A stretch of 49,775 bases of DNA from Candidatus Methylomirabilota bacterium (GTDB taxonomy: Bacteria > Methylomirabilota > Methylomirabilia > Rokubacteriales > CSP1-6): NCBI GenBank assembly GCA_036001065.1, contig DASYUQ010000123.1, positions 1-49,775 on the forward strand, in the 5' to 3' direction. Each line of letters opens with the position of its first letter. The stretch's first letter is position 1. The position numbers were made by a program, and so were the translations under genes. The notes beneath the pieces are model-generated. The model was not told the origin of the DNA. It was given only the letters and a program-made list of their open reading frames with translations, and made no database searches. Positions 22,944 through 31,058 of this stretch are shown here, piece by piece.

Positions 22944-24167
22944 ATGATCTTCCGCGTCTTCGCGCTCCTGGTCCTCTTCGTCCTCGCCGGGGCTCCCGCC
23001 TCCGCGCAGGAGCCCATCCGGATCGGCTTCGTCACGATCCTGACCGGGCCGCTGGCGGCGCCCGGCAAGGACATGGAGAACGGGATCGAGCTGTTCCTGC
23101 AGCAGCAAAAGACGACGTTGTCCGGCCGGCGCGTCGAGCTGACCGTGGTGGACAGCGGCGGCCAGCCCGCCGGCACGCTGGCCCGGGCCCGCGAGCTGGT
23201 CGAGCAGCGCAAGGTCCACGTCATCATCGGTCCGCTGGCGGCCTTCGAGGCCTACGCGATCGCGCCGTACGTGAACGCCCAGCGCATCCCGACCATCTCG
23301 CCCAGCGCTGCCGCCGACGACCTCACCCAGCGCAAGGCGACCCAGTTCTTCGTGCGCGCGACCTCGGACTCCAGCCAGCCCACCATGCCCTTCGGCACCT
23401 ACGCCGCCAAGACGCTGGCGTACCGGAAAATCGCGACCATCGCCGACGACTTCGCTTTCGGCCACGAGGTGGTCGCGGGCTTCCACAAGGCCTTCGAGGA
23501 CGCCGGGGGCCAGATCGTGCAGAAGCTCTGGCCGCCGCTGGGCGCCGCCGACCAGGGGCCGTACATCGGCCAGCTCCGGCGCGACATCGACGCGGTCTTC
23601 ATCGGCTTCGCCGGCGTCGCCGCCCTCCGCTTCCTCAAGCAGTACGAGGAGGCCGGGCTGAAGGGCAAGATCCCGGTGCTGGCGAACCAGACCGCCGTGG
23701 ACGAGGCCCTATTGAAGAACATGGGCGACGAGGCGCTGGGCGTCGTCTCGACCATGCACTACAGCGCCGCCCTCGACACGCCGGCCAACCGGGCCTTCGC
23801 CGGCGCCTACCGCAAGGCCTTCGGCGCCGATCCCGGCTACTACTCGGTCGGCGCCTACACGGCCGGGCTCTTCCTCAAGCAGGCCCTCGAGAAGGTCGGC
23901 GGCAAGGTCGAGGACACCGACGCCTTCCTCAAGGCCCTGCGGGGGGTCGCGATCGCGGAAGCCCCGGGCGGGCCGATCCGCCTGGACAAGTACGGCCAGC
24001 CGATCCACAACATCTACATCCGTCGCGTCGAGCGCAAGGAGGGGCGCCTGCAGAACAGCGTGATCCACACCATCGAGAACGTCAGCCAGTTCTGGACCTA
24101 TCCCGAAGACGAGTTCCTCAAGCAGCCGCCCTACTCGCGCGCCTGGCCGCCGTGCAAGCACTGCTAG
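22944..24167 (+). CDS. LivK-type ABC substrate-binding protein with C-terminal CKHC
   Basis: 407 residues from the ATG at 22944, six bases after AAGGAG; an in-frame ATG at 22938 abuts that site and is less likely. The signal peptide is MIFRVFALLVLFVLAGAPAS. The fold starts IRIGFVTILTGPLAAPGKDMENGIELF. It aligns throughout with the 18292 gene (QKLWPPLG, SVIHTIENVSQFWTYPEDEFLK) and also ends WPPCKHC. Its TAG stop lies in the CTAG that begins a MITE (24164-24253), so the insertion spared the coding sequence. It is coupled to the Mo-hydroxylase subunit before it, and UbiD follows beyond the mobile elements. Confidence 0.9.
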   Translation: MIFRVFALLVLFVLAGAPASAQEPIRIGFVTILTGPLAAPGKDMENGIELFLQQQKTTLSGRRVELTVVDSGGQPAGTLARARELVEQRKVHVIIGPLAAFEAYAIAPYVNAQRIPTISPSAAADDLTQRKATQFFVRATSDSSQPTMPFGTYAAKTLAYRKIATIADDFAFGHEVVAGFHKAFEDAGGQIVQKLWPPLGAADQGPYIGQLRRDIDAVFIGFAGVAALRFLKQYEEAGLKGKIPVLANQTAVDEALLKNMGDEALGVVSTMHYSAALDTPANRAFAGAYRKAFGADPGYYSVGAYTAGLFLKQALEKVGGKVEDTDAFLKALRGVAIAEAPGGPIRLDKYGQPIHNIYIRRVERKEGRLQNSVIHTIENVSQFWTYPEDEFLKQPPYSRAWPPCKHC

Positions 24168-24253
24168 TGCCGTTCCAACTTGTTGATACTAAATCTGTCC
24201 ACGAACGACGTACACGGTGCCTTCCTAGGCGCGAATAGTTGGAACGGCACTAG
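24164..24253. mobile_element. 90-bp MITE with perfect 17-bp terminal inverted repeats
   Basis: The left end is CTAGTGCCGTTCCAACT (24164-24180) and the right end is its exact complement, AGTTGGAACGGCACTAG (24237-24253). The 56-base interior is more AT-rich than the genes around it and encodes nothing. CTAG at both ends fits insertion at a TA inside CTAG, the preferred target of IS630/Tc1-mariner-type transposases. That family assignment is inference. Confidence 0.85.
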
Positions 24254-24510
24254 GGTTCCGTCTAGGAAGTCATGTAAAGAGGCCGCCAGCACGCGGTGCC
24301 GAGGCCGACGGGCACGTGCGGCAGGGGTCGGCGGGACCCGTCCCCGCCCGCTGGCCACGGACCCCGCGTGCCCAGGTGGAGCCCAGCCGCCATGGGGCAG
24401 CGGTCGCGTGCCGCGTGGTCCCGCGATCCCTGCCGCACGTGCCCGTCGGCCCCGCTGGCAGCGGCGCGAGCGCGGCGATCGTTAACATGACTTCCCAGAC
24501 GGAGCACTAG
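24250..24510. mobile_element. 261-bp hairpin MITE, copy 2 (intact ends)
   Basis: It starts at the CTAG that ends the 90-bp element and ends CTAG at 24507-24510. About 30 bases at each end are inverted repeats (25 of 30 matching), the right one being the complement of CTAGTGCTCCGTCTGGGAAG. Internal arms at 24304-24326 and 24428-24450 are perfectly complementary over 23 bases. It is related to 10138-10364. No transposase is encoded. The 24168-24535 gap is filled by this and the 90-bp element, with 25 bases left before the UbiD start. Confidence 0.85.
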
Positions 24511-24535
24511 TGCGCCTCCCACCGGATTTTCTCGA

Positions 24536-25924
24536 ATGAGCCAGGATCTCCGGAGCTTCATCGCCGAGTACGAGCGAGCCGACCCCGAGGAGGTCGTCCG
24601 CATCGCCGAGCCCGTGGGGATCGAGCACGACGTGATGGCGCTCGTGCTCGAGTACGAGCGCCGCCGGCGGTACCCGGTCCTCCTCTTCGAGCACGTCAAG
24701 GGCTACGACATCCCGATCGTCGCCAACGTGGTAGCCAGCCGCCGCGCGCTGGCCTTCGCGCTCGGCGTCCCCGCGAACAGGCTGGCCGCCGAGTACGCCC
24801 GGCGCATCAAGGAGCGGATCAAGCCGGTCGTCGTGCCGGACCCGCCGTTCCGGCACCGCCGGCTGAGCGGTGACGCCGTCGATCTGGGGGCGCTTCCGAT
24901 TCCCGTCTACTTCCCCGGCGACGCGGGTCGCTATCTCACCGCGGGGATGGTGGTGGCACGCGACCCCGACACCGGAGTCGAGACGGAGGGCTACCACCGC
25001 TTCCAGGTCAAGGGGCGCAACCGGATGGGCGTGAGCCTGCACTCGCGGCGCCGCATGTTCGAGTACCAGCGGCGCGCCGAGGCCAAGAACCAGCCGCTGC
25101 CCTGCGCGATCGTCCTCGGGCTCCACCCGCTGGTCTCGATGGGCTCACTGGCCTATCCGCCGCCGGACGTCGGGAAGTTCGAGGTGGTGGGCGGTCTCCT
25201 GGGCGAGCCTCTGGAAATCGCGCCGTGCGCGACGATCGATCTCCACGTCCCGGCCACGGCGGAGATCGTGATCGAGGGCGAGATCCTGCCGCACGCGCGC
25301 GAGCCGGAAGGCCCGTTCGGCGAGTTCACCGGCTACTTCTCGCGGCGCAGCACCGAACACGTGTTCGTCGCCCGGGCCATCGCCATGCGCGAGCATCCGT
25401 GGTTCCAGTCGATCGGCTCGGGCCGCGCCGGCGACCACATCACGACCCTCGGCCTCATCCGGGAGGCCGAGATCACCAACGCCCTCACCCGCGTGATCCC
25501 CAACGTGACCGGGGTCCACGTGCCGCTCTCCGGCACCTCCTCCTTCATCGCCTATGTGTCCATCAAGCAGAGCCGGCCCGGCGAGGCCAAGCACGTGATC
25601 CCCATCGTGCTGGGCGTGGACCATTATTTGAAGCTGGTGATCGTCGTCGACGACGACATCGATGTGTTCGATGAATCGGACGTGCTGTGGGCGGTCGCGA
25701 CACGGATGCAGGCCGACCGCGATTTACTCATCATCTCCGGCAGCCTCGGCGCCCTGCTCGACCCCAGCGCCGACGACCGCGGCATCACCGCCAAGCTCGG
25801 CATCGACGCCACCCGCCCCTTCGGTCAGCCGTTCGGCGAGAAGCTCGTCATGGCGCCCGACCGCATGGCCTGGGCCCGCGCTCTGGTGGACAAACTCAGC
25901 TCGTCAGGGGGACGCCCGTCATGA
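24536..25924 (+). CDS. UbiD-family prenylated-FMN-dependent decarboxylase
   Basis: 462 residues. The family signature is REPEGPFGEFTGYFSRRST, giving the catalytic acidic pair E258 and E263; the conserved arginines lie in VKGRNRMGVSLHS (about 161-163). Length and domain order fit UbiD/FdcA-type (de)carboxylases, which use prenylated FMN made by a UbiX partner; UbiX is not in this window. These enzymes decarboxylate or carboxylate aromatic and alpha,beta-unsaturated acids in the cytoplasm. The ATG has only a poor ribosome site and lies 25 bases after a MITE, so its original promoter may have been replaced. The next gene starts inside its last codons. Confidence 0.92.
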   Translation: MSQDLRSFIAEYERADPEEVVRIAEPVGIEHDVMALVLEYERRRRYPVLLFEHVKGYDIPIVANVVASRRALAFALGVPANRLAAEYARRIKERIKPVVVPDPPFRHRRLSGDAVDLGALPIPVYFPGDAGRYLTAGMVVARDPDTGVETEGYHRFQVKGRNRMGVSLHSRRRMFEYQRRAEAKNQPLPCAIVLGLHPLVSMGSLAYPPPDVGKFEVVGGLLGEPLEIAPCATIDLHVPATAEIVIEGEILPHAREPEGPFGEFTGYFSRRSTEHVFVARAIAMREHPWFQSIGSGRAGDHITTLGLIREAEITNALTRVIPNVTGVHVPLSGTSSFIAYVSIKQSRPGEAKHVIPIVLGVDHYLKLVIVVDDDIDVFDESDVLWAVATRMQADRDLLIISGSLGALLDPSADDRGITAKLGIDATRPFGQPFGEKLVMAPDRMAWARALVDKLSSSGGRPS

Positions 25925-26586
25925 AGCACTACATCGATCTCTCGGTCACCGTGAACGACAGCACGATGAGCCCGCCGTCCACCAACATGCGGCTCGAGAT
26001 CACGCCGCACCGGCGGGGACCGGGGTTCTGGCAGGTCTCCACCGTGCGCCAGAGCCTGCACACCGGCGCCCACATCGACTCCCCGCTGCACGTATATAAG
26101 GATGGGATCACCACCGCGGACATCGGGCTGGACCAGGTGATCGGGGAGGCGCTGGTCGTGGACCTCTCCTTCGTGGGCCCCAACCACGCGGTCACCATCG
26201 ACGATCTCCGGCGGGGCGGCGCCGACGAGGTGAAGCGGGGCGACATCGTGCTGCTGCGCACCGACTGGACCGACAAGATGTACGGCAAGTGGCCCGACTA
26301 CTTCACCCAGTCGCCCTACTTCCCGCCCGAGTCGGCGGAGTGGCTGGTGGCCAAGGGCCCCAAGAACATCGGCTTCGACTTCTTCGAGGAGTACTGCGCC
26401 CGCCTGCCCGACTTCAGCTCCGAGGACTTCCCCATGCACCGGGTCATCCTGGGCGCGGGCGTGGTGATCATGGAGGGCTTGACCAACCTCGGCGCGCTGC
26501 CCCGTCGCCGGGTGGACTTCTTCGCGCCCTTCTACAAGATCGCGGGCACCGAGGGGGCGCCGGCGAGGTTCTTCGCCACCGTCTAG
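25921..26586 (+). CDS. Cyclase-family metal-dependent hydrolase (kynurenine formamidase-like)
   Basis: 221 residues. The metal motif of the cyclase family reads LHTGAHIDSPLH (H47, H51, D53, H57), and YIDLSVTVNDSTMSPP at the start is typical. Relatives hydrolyse N-formylkynurenine or act on polyketide or isatin-like substrates. The ATG overlaps the end of the UbiD gene (ATGA), so the two are co-translated and probably consecutive in one catabolic route. Its TAG stop shares the palindrome CTAG with the stop of the convergent TPR gene. Confidence 0.88.
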   Translation: MKHYIDLSVTVNDSTMSPPSTNMRLEITPHRRGPGFWQVSTVRQSLHTGAHIDSPLHVYKDGITTADIGLDQVIGEALVVDLSFVGPNHAVTIDDLRRGGADEVKRGDIVLLRTDWTDKMYGKWPDYFTQSPYFPPESAEWLVAKGPKNIGFDFFEEYCARLPDFSSEDFPMHRVILGAGVVIMEGLTNLGALPRRRVDFFAPFYKIAGTEGAPARFFATV

Positions 26587-28346
26587 GCGCCGGGCTCCCC
26601 CAGGCGCTCGAAGATCTCGTCGGCCTTGACCAGCGCCCCGATCAGCTCGGCTCTCGTCACGCCGCGCTCCATCGCGTCGTGCAGCAGGGTCCGCAGCTTC
26701 TCACCGGCCGCCAGCGCCGCATCACGATCACCGTCCTCCGCCAGTTGCTGGATGAGCGGGCCCCGCGCCTCGACGAGCCCCTCCAGGGCGTGCACCACCG
26801 GCCGCCGCGTCTCCTCCAGGCGTGCCGCGCCGACGCTCGAGAAGCCGAGCCCGTGTAGCAGCGGCTCCAGCGCCTCCTCGTACAGACCCGCCTCCAGCCG
26901 GCCGATCCCCACCTTGGTGTAGCCCCACCAGAGTCGCCGCTCCAGCTCCTGCCGGCGCTTTTCGGGTATCCCGTCATCGGTGATCGTCGACAGCAGCTCC
27001 TCGGCGCGATCGAGCGTGGCCAGCGCCTCCACCTCCCGGCCCTCCTGCATCCGGCGGATCGCCTCGGCGGTGAGCTGGCCCACCTCGCCGCTGTGGGTGG
27101 CCGAGAGCAGCTCGCTGAACGTCTGCTGGAGATCCGCCGGGCAGTCGACGTCGGTGAGCGCTTCGGTCAGCAGCCGCCGGGCCGCGTGATACTCCTGGCG
27201 CTGGATCAGCTCGGCGGTCACCTGGTCGTAGGTCGGCCAGAGCGCGGCCCGCGCGGCCGCCGCCGCCTCGTGCAGCGCGTCGTCGCCGGGCGCCGCCGCC
27301 ACCCCGCGATCGAACCACGTGATGGCCGCGTAGAGCGTGCTCACGCGCTCCTCGGCGTCGGTGGCGCCCGGACTCTGCGCCTGCGCCAGCAGCTGCTGGC
27401 CGACGTGCAGCGCCAGCGAGGCGAGATGCCGCTCCCATGCTCCCCGGTGCGCGCGGGGAGCCACGGCGATCGCCTCCTGGAACGCCATGCGCGCCCCGTT
27501 ATGGTCTCCGAGCGCCCGCCGCGCGAGCCCCATGACACCCCAGAGCTTGGCGAGGTCCGGAGACCCCATGTCCAGCGCGCCGCTGGCCACCGCTTCGAGT
27601 GCGAGGGCGCCCTGGGTCACGACCTCGCGAAATTGCTCGGCCTCGTAGAGGGCATAACAGCTCTCGACCGGCGAACGGCGGTCGGGCACCGACGGCGGAG
27701 GCTCCGGCTCGGGCGCGGCAGGCTCCACCGCGGCCAGGACCTCGGGTTCCGGCTCGGGCGTGATCGCCGCGTCGAGCCAGGCCTCAGGCTCGGAGGATAG
27801 CGCCGCGTCGGCGGCTGCCACGGCGGCTTCGAGATCGAGGGCGGGTTCAACGTCGGGTTCAGGCTCCAGGGCGCGCTCGAGCGCGACGGCCGGCTCGGGC
27901 TCGGCAGCGGGTTCGGGCCCGACGGCAGGCTCGAGCTCGATGGTGGGCTCGGGCTCGACGGCGCGGGCGGGCGCGATCGGCGATTCCCTGACAGTAGTGG
28001 TAGGCTCAGCGGGCCGCCGCTCCACTGGTGGAGGAGGCGCGGGAAGAGCGCTCGCGCGGGGCTTGACGGCTTCGGCCTGAGAGATCAGGAGCTGCTCGAT
28101 CGGCGGTCCGGCGTCCTCGACGGCCGGCCTCACCGGCGCCCTGACGGGCTCCGCGAGGGCCCGCGCCGCGCGCTTCGCGGCGGGCGTGCGAGGCACGTAG
28201 CCGCGGCGTCGAAGTTCGGGGCTCCGGGCCTCGCGCCGCCGCAGACGGCGCGGCCGCGTAGGCGCGATCAGCTCCAGCACGCCGAGGATGAGGAGCACGC
28301 AGGCCCCGGCCGCGGCGAAGAGGATGAGCGCTTCTTCACTCAGCAT
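26583..28346 (-). CDS. Membrane-anchored protein with acidic Pro-rich linker and TPR-like C-terminal domain
   Basis: 587 residues. Residues 5-28 form one membrane helix (EALILFAAAGACVLLILGVL) followed by a strongly basic patch (PRRLRRREARSPELRRRGY). Residues 90-230 are low-complexity, rich in E-P pairs and alanine, likely an extended spacer. From about 235 to the end, helical hairpins with TPR spacing appear (CYALYEAEQFREVVTQGALAL, LWGVMGLARRALGDHNGARMAF and later repeats). I do not recognise a named family. Such architecture usually makes a scaffold at the membrane. The start overlaps the stop of the Gfo/Idh gene upstream. Confidence 0.7.
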   Translation of the reverse strand: MLSEEALILFAAAGACVLLILGVLELIAPTRPRRLRRREARSPELRRRGYVPRTPAAKRAARALAEPVRAPVRPAVEDAGPPIEQLLISQAEAVKPRASALPAPPPPVERRPAEPTTTVRESPIAPARAVEPEPTIELEPAVGPEPAAEPEPAVALERALEPEPDVEPALDLEAAVAAADAALSSEPEAWLDAAITPEPEPEVLAAVEPAAPEPEPPPSVPDRRSPVESCYALYEAEQFREVVTQGALALEAVASGALDMGSPDLAKLWGVMGLARRALGDHNGARMAFQEAIAVAPRAHRGAWERHLASLALHVGQQLLAQAQSPGATDAEERVSTLYAAITWFDRGVAAAPGDDALHEAAAAARAALWPTYDQVTAELIQRQEYHAARRLLTEALTDVDCPADLQQTFSELLSATHSGEVGQLTAEAIRRMQEGREVEALATLDRAEELLSTITDDGIPEKRRQELERRLWWGYTKVGIGRLEAGLYEEALEPLLHGLGFSSVGAARLEETRRPVVHALEGLVEARGPLIQQLAEDGDRDAALAAGEKLRTLLHDAMERGVTRAELIGALVKADEIFERLGEPGA

Positions 28347-29314
28347 GTCAGCTCGACAGGACGGCGCTCGGCGATCGATCGGTAGGCGGCGAGCACCACG
28401 GCGAGGTCGTCACGTCCGGCCGCGCCGTCCATCTCGTCGGCTTTGCCCCGGTCCATCGCGTCACGAAATGCGGACAACATCGCCCGGTACCCGCGCATAT
28501 CGCGGCGGCAAAGCCACAGCCGGAAGCCCCCGCCTCCGCGCACCGCGACCCAGCGCCCTCGATTGTCCACGAAGCAGGTCGCCCGTGCTCCCGTCACTGT
28601 GGTCCATTGAAACTTCGGCAGGCCCGGGGCGGCAAGAGAATTGGAGAGGAAGCCGACGGCCCCGCCGGGCATCTCGGCGAGCAGGCTGACCGCGTCCTCG
28701 CCGGGCAGGGCCAGGACGGTCTGGGGCGGGCGGAGTGCGAAGACCCGCCGGACCCTGCCGCCCCACCACCGCAAGTTGTGGACGTAGTGGATGCCCCCGT
28801 CGATCAGCGCGCCGCCGCCCGCGGTCTCCGCGTCCAGCCGCCAGCCCTGCCGTCCGTGGAACCCGCGGGCGACGAGATGGATCTCGCGCAGGTCGCCCAG
28901 GCGTCCGGCCTCCAGCAGCGCCTTCACGCGACGGAACGCGGGCATGAAGTGGAACTGCTCGGCGACCATCAGCACGCGCCCGGCCTCGGCGGCGGCGGCG
29001 ATCATCTGGTCGGCCTCGTCGAACGTCCGGGCGATCGGCTTCTCGACGAGGACGTGCCGGCCGCACCTGAGCGCCAGCAGCGCATCGGGCAGATGGCGGT
29101 CGTGAGGCGTGCAGATGACGGCGCCCCGCCCGCGGGGGTCGCGCAGCGCCTCCTCGTACGAGCCGTAGGCCGCCAGGCCTCCAAACCGCCTGGCGTAGGC
29201 CCGCGCGCGGCCGGGGTCGCGGCTGGCGAAGATCAGCGGCAGGCCCAGGCGTCGTGCCGCCGCCGCGTGACGCAGCGCGATCCAGCCGCATCCAACAAGG
29301 ATGAGGGCGTTCAT
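28340..29314 (-). CDS. Gfo/Idh/MocA-family oxidoreductase
   Basis: 324 residues from the ATG at 29314, giving an N-terminus (MNALILVGCGWIALRHAAAA) that enters the Rossmann fold directly; upstream in-frame codons reach back into the thiolase promoter region and are less likely. The EKP motif is HVLVEKPIARTFDEADQM, and the C-terminal domain contains GGGALIDGGIHYVHNLRWWG. It is more distant from the tandem pair at 3682-5863 than those are from each other. It is divergent from the thiolase and co-transcribed with the TPR protein. The substrate is unknown. Confidence 0.87.
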   Translation of the reverse strand: MNALILVGCGWIALRHAAAARRLGLPLIFASRDPGRARAYARRFGGLAAYGSYEEALRDPRGRGAVICTPHDRHLPDALLALRCGRHVLVEKPIARTFDEADQMIAAAAEAGRVLMVAEQFHFMPAFRRVKALLEAGRLGDLREIHLVARGFHGRQGWRLDAETAGGGALIDGGIHYVHNLRWWGGRVRRVFALRPPQTVLALPGEDAVSLLAEMPGGAVGFLSNSLAAPGLPKFQWTTVTGARATCFVDNRGRWVAVRGGGGFRLWLCRRDMRGYRAMLSAFRDAMDRGKADEMDGAAGRDDLAVVLAAYRSIAERRPVELTC

Positions 29315-29357
29315 GATTTCTCGAATGCTATCATTGGAATAGTTACAAGGAGGACCT

Positions 29358-30512
29358 ATGCGACGCGTCGCGGTGATCGGAGTCGGAGTGACGAAGTTCG
29401 GCAAGCACGACCGGACGTCTGCCGAGCTGTTCGCCGAAGCCGCGCGGGACGCGCTGGCCGACGCCGAGCTGCCGCCGAGCGCGGTGCAGGCCCTCTACTA
29501 CGGCAACGTCGTCGGGGGCGAGACGGAGAAACAGTTGCACACGGGACCGCAGGCGGCCTCCGTGCTCGGCATCCCCACCGTGCCGACGACGCGCTTCGAG
29601 ACGGCCTGCGCCTCGTCGCACGCGGCCTTCCGCCACGCGGTCATGGAGCTCGCCGCGGGCGTCTCCGAGGTCGTCCTGGTCGGCGGCGCCGAGCGTGTGC
29701 TCAACGTGCCCACCGCCGAAGCGACCGAGTACTTCGCCTACGCCTCCGACGCCGTGTGGGAGCAGCCGGTCGGGCTCACCTTCCCCGGCGTCTTCGCGCT
29801 CATCGCGCGCGCCCACATGGCCAAGCACGGCACCACCGAGGAGCAGATGGCCCACGTCGCCGTGAAGAACCACCGGCACGGCGCGCTCAATCCAAAAGCC
29901 CAGTTCCAGAAGGAGATCACGCTCGAGCAGGTCCTCCGGAGCGCCTACGTGGCCGACCCGCTGAAGCTCTACGACTGCTGCCCGTTCACCGACGGCGGCG
30001 CCGCCGTGGTGCTGGCCTCGGAGGAGATTGCCCGCCAGCGCCGGCGCGGCATCTGGGTGCTCGGCTCGGCCGCCGCGTCCGACTCCATGCTGATGCACGA
30101 CAAGCGCGATCTGGCCCGCGTGCCCGCCACCGAGCGCGCGGCGGCGGCGGCCTATCGCCAGGCGGGGCTGGGGCCCGAGGACGTGGACGTCGTCGAGCTG
30201 CACGACTGCTTCACCATCGCCGAGATCGTGGCCACGGAAGGCCTGGGCCTCTTCGAGCCCGGCACCGGTGGCCTCGCCGCCGAGAAGGGCTGGACGAGCC
30301 TGGGCGGCAAGATCCCCGTCAACACCTCCGGCGGGCTCAAGGCCAAGGGCCATCCGATCGGGGCCACGGGCGCCGCGCAGATCGTCGAGGTCGTCACGCA
30401 GCTCCGTGGCGAGGCCGGCCCGCGCCAGGTGGAGGGCGCCCGGATCGGCCTCACCCACACGCTGGGAGGCAACACCGCCACCGTTCTGGTGAGTCTCTTT
30501 GGCCGCGACTGA
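29358..30512 (+). CDS. Thiolase-family acyl-CoA acetyltransferase
   Basis: 384 residues from an ATG with AAGGAGG upstream. The nucleophilic Cys84 lies in TRFETACASSHAAF, the His in VELHDCFTIAEI, and the C-terminal motif is GGLKAKGHPIGATGAAQ. The motif order is that of the SCP-x-like thiolase branch, which often works with a DUF35 OB-fold partner encoded next door, as here. It cleaves or condenses beta-ketoacyl-CoA in the cytoplasm. The window does not reveal the acyl chain. Confidence 0.92.
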   Translation: MRRVAVIGVGVTKFGKHDRTSAELFAEAARDALADAELPPSAVQALYYGNVVGGETEKQLHTGPQAASVLGIPTVPTTRFETACASSHAAFRHAVMELAAGVSEVVLVGGAERVLNVPTAEATEYFAYASDAVWEQPVGLTFPGVFALIARAHMAKHGTTEEQMAHVAVKNHRHGALNPKAQFQKEITLEQVLRSAYVADPLKLYDCCPFTDGGAAVVLASEEIARQRRRGIWVLGSAAASDSMLMHDKRDLARVPATERAAAAAYRQAGLGPEDVDVVELHDCFTIAEIVATEGLGLFEPGTGGLAAEKGWTSLGGKIPVNTSGGLKAKGHPIGATGAAQIVEVVTQLRGEAGPRQVEGARIGLTHTLGGNTATVLVSLFGRD

Positions 30513-30885
30513 GCCCGTGATCACCCTCAAGAACTTCTTCGAGCGGGCCCGCGAAGGAGCGCTCACCGCGGTCAGGTGCGGCAAGTGCAGCGCGCTGGCG
30601 ATCCCCCCCAAGGAGTTCTGCGAGTCCTGCCACCAGCGCGCGTGGGAGCCGGTGGCGCTCTCCGGCCAGGGCACGATCGCGTCGTACACGATCATCCGCG
30701 TCGCGCCCGCCCGCCACGCGGCGGAGGCGCCCTACGCCGTTGCGGTCGTGCAGCTGAAGGAAGGCGTGTCGCTGCTGGGGCGCATCGTGGACCTGCCGCT
30801 CGACAAGCTCCAGGTCGGCCTGCCCGTGAAGTTCCGCCCGCTCGTCGTGAACAGTCAGACCGCCCTCGGCTTCGGGCCGGCCTGA
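30499..30885 (+). CDS. Zn-ribbon DUF35/OB-fold protein, thiolase partner
   Basis: About 128 residues. A rubredoxin-like zinc ribbon uses C27, C30, C41 and C44 (VRCGKCSALAIPPKEFCESC), followed by an OB-fold (GQGTIASYTIIRVAPA to LPVKFRPLVV). DUF35 proteins bind acyl-CoA and assist SCP-x-type thiolases. The TTG at 30499 overlaps the thiolase end; a GTG at 30517 (VITLKNFF) is an equally reasonable start. The following 170 bases to 31058 hold no gene that I can support. Confidence 0.87.
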   Translation: MAATEPVITLKNFFERAREGALTAVRCGKCSALAIPPKEFCESCHQRAWEPVALSGQGTIASYTIIRVAPARHAAEAPYAVAVVQLKEGVSLLGRIVDLPLDKLQVGLPVKFRPLVVNSQTALGFGPA

Positions 30886-31058
30886 GCGTCGCCCGGCACC
30901 TTTTGTCTTCTTGGCACCCCCACTCCCGGGCTGTCACCGCCCGCCGGCTTTTGGTGCTGGTCACCCGCAGGAATCCCACGTCTTCGTAACGGCTTAGCGC
31001 CCCGGCACCCCAGCTCAGGGCGTGGCCCGCGAATTGCTCGCCTGCCCCTGTACCGCGC

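Noticed and set aside
28340-29404. Longer start for the third Gfo/Idh gene at 29404
   Set aside because: The extension overlaps the promoter, ribosome site and first codons of the divergent thiolase. The ATG at 29314 gives a standard Rossmann N-terminus.
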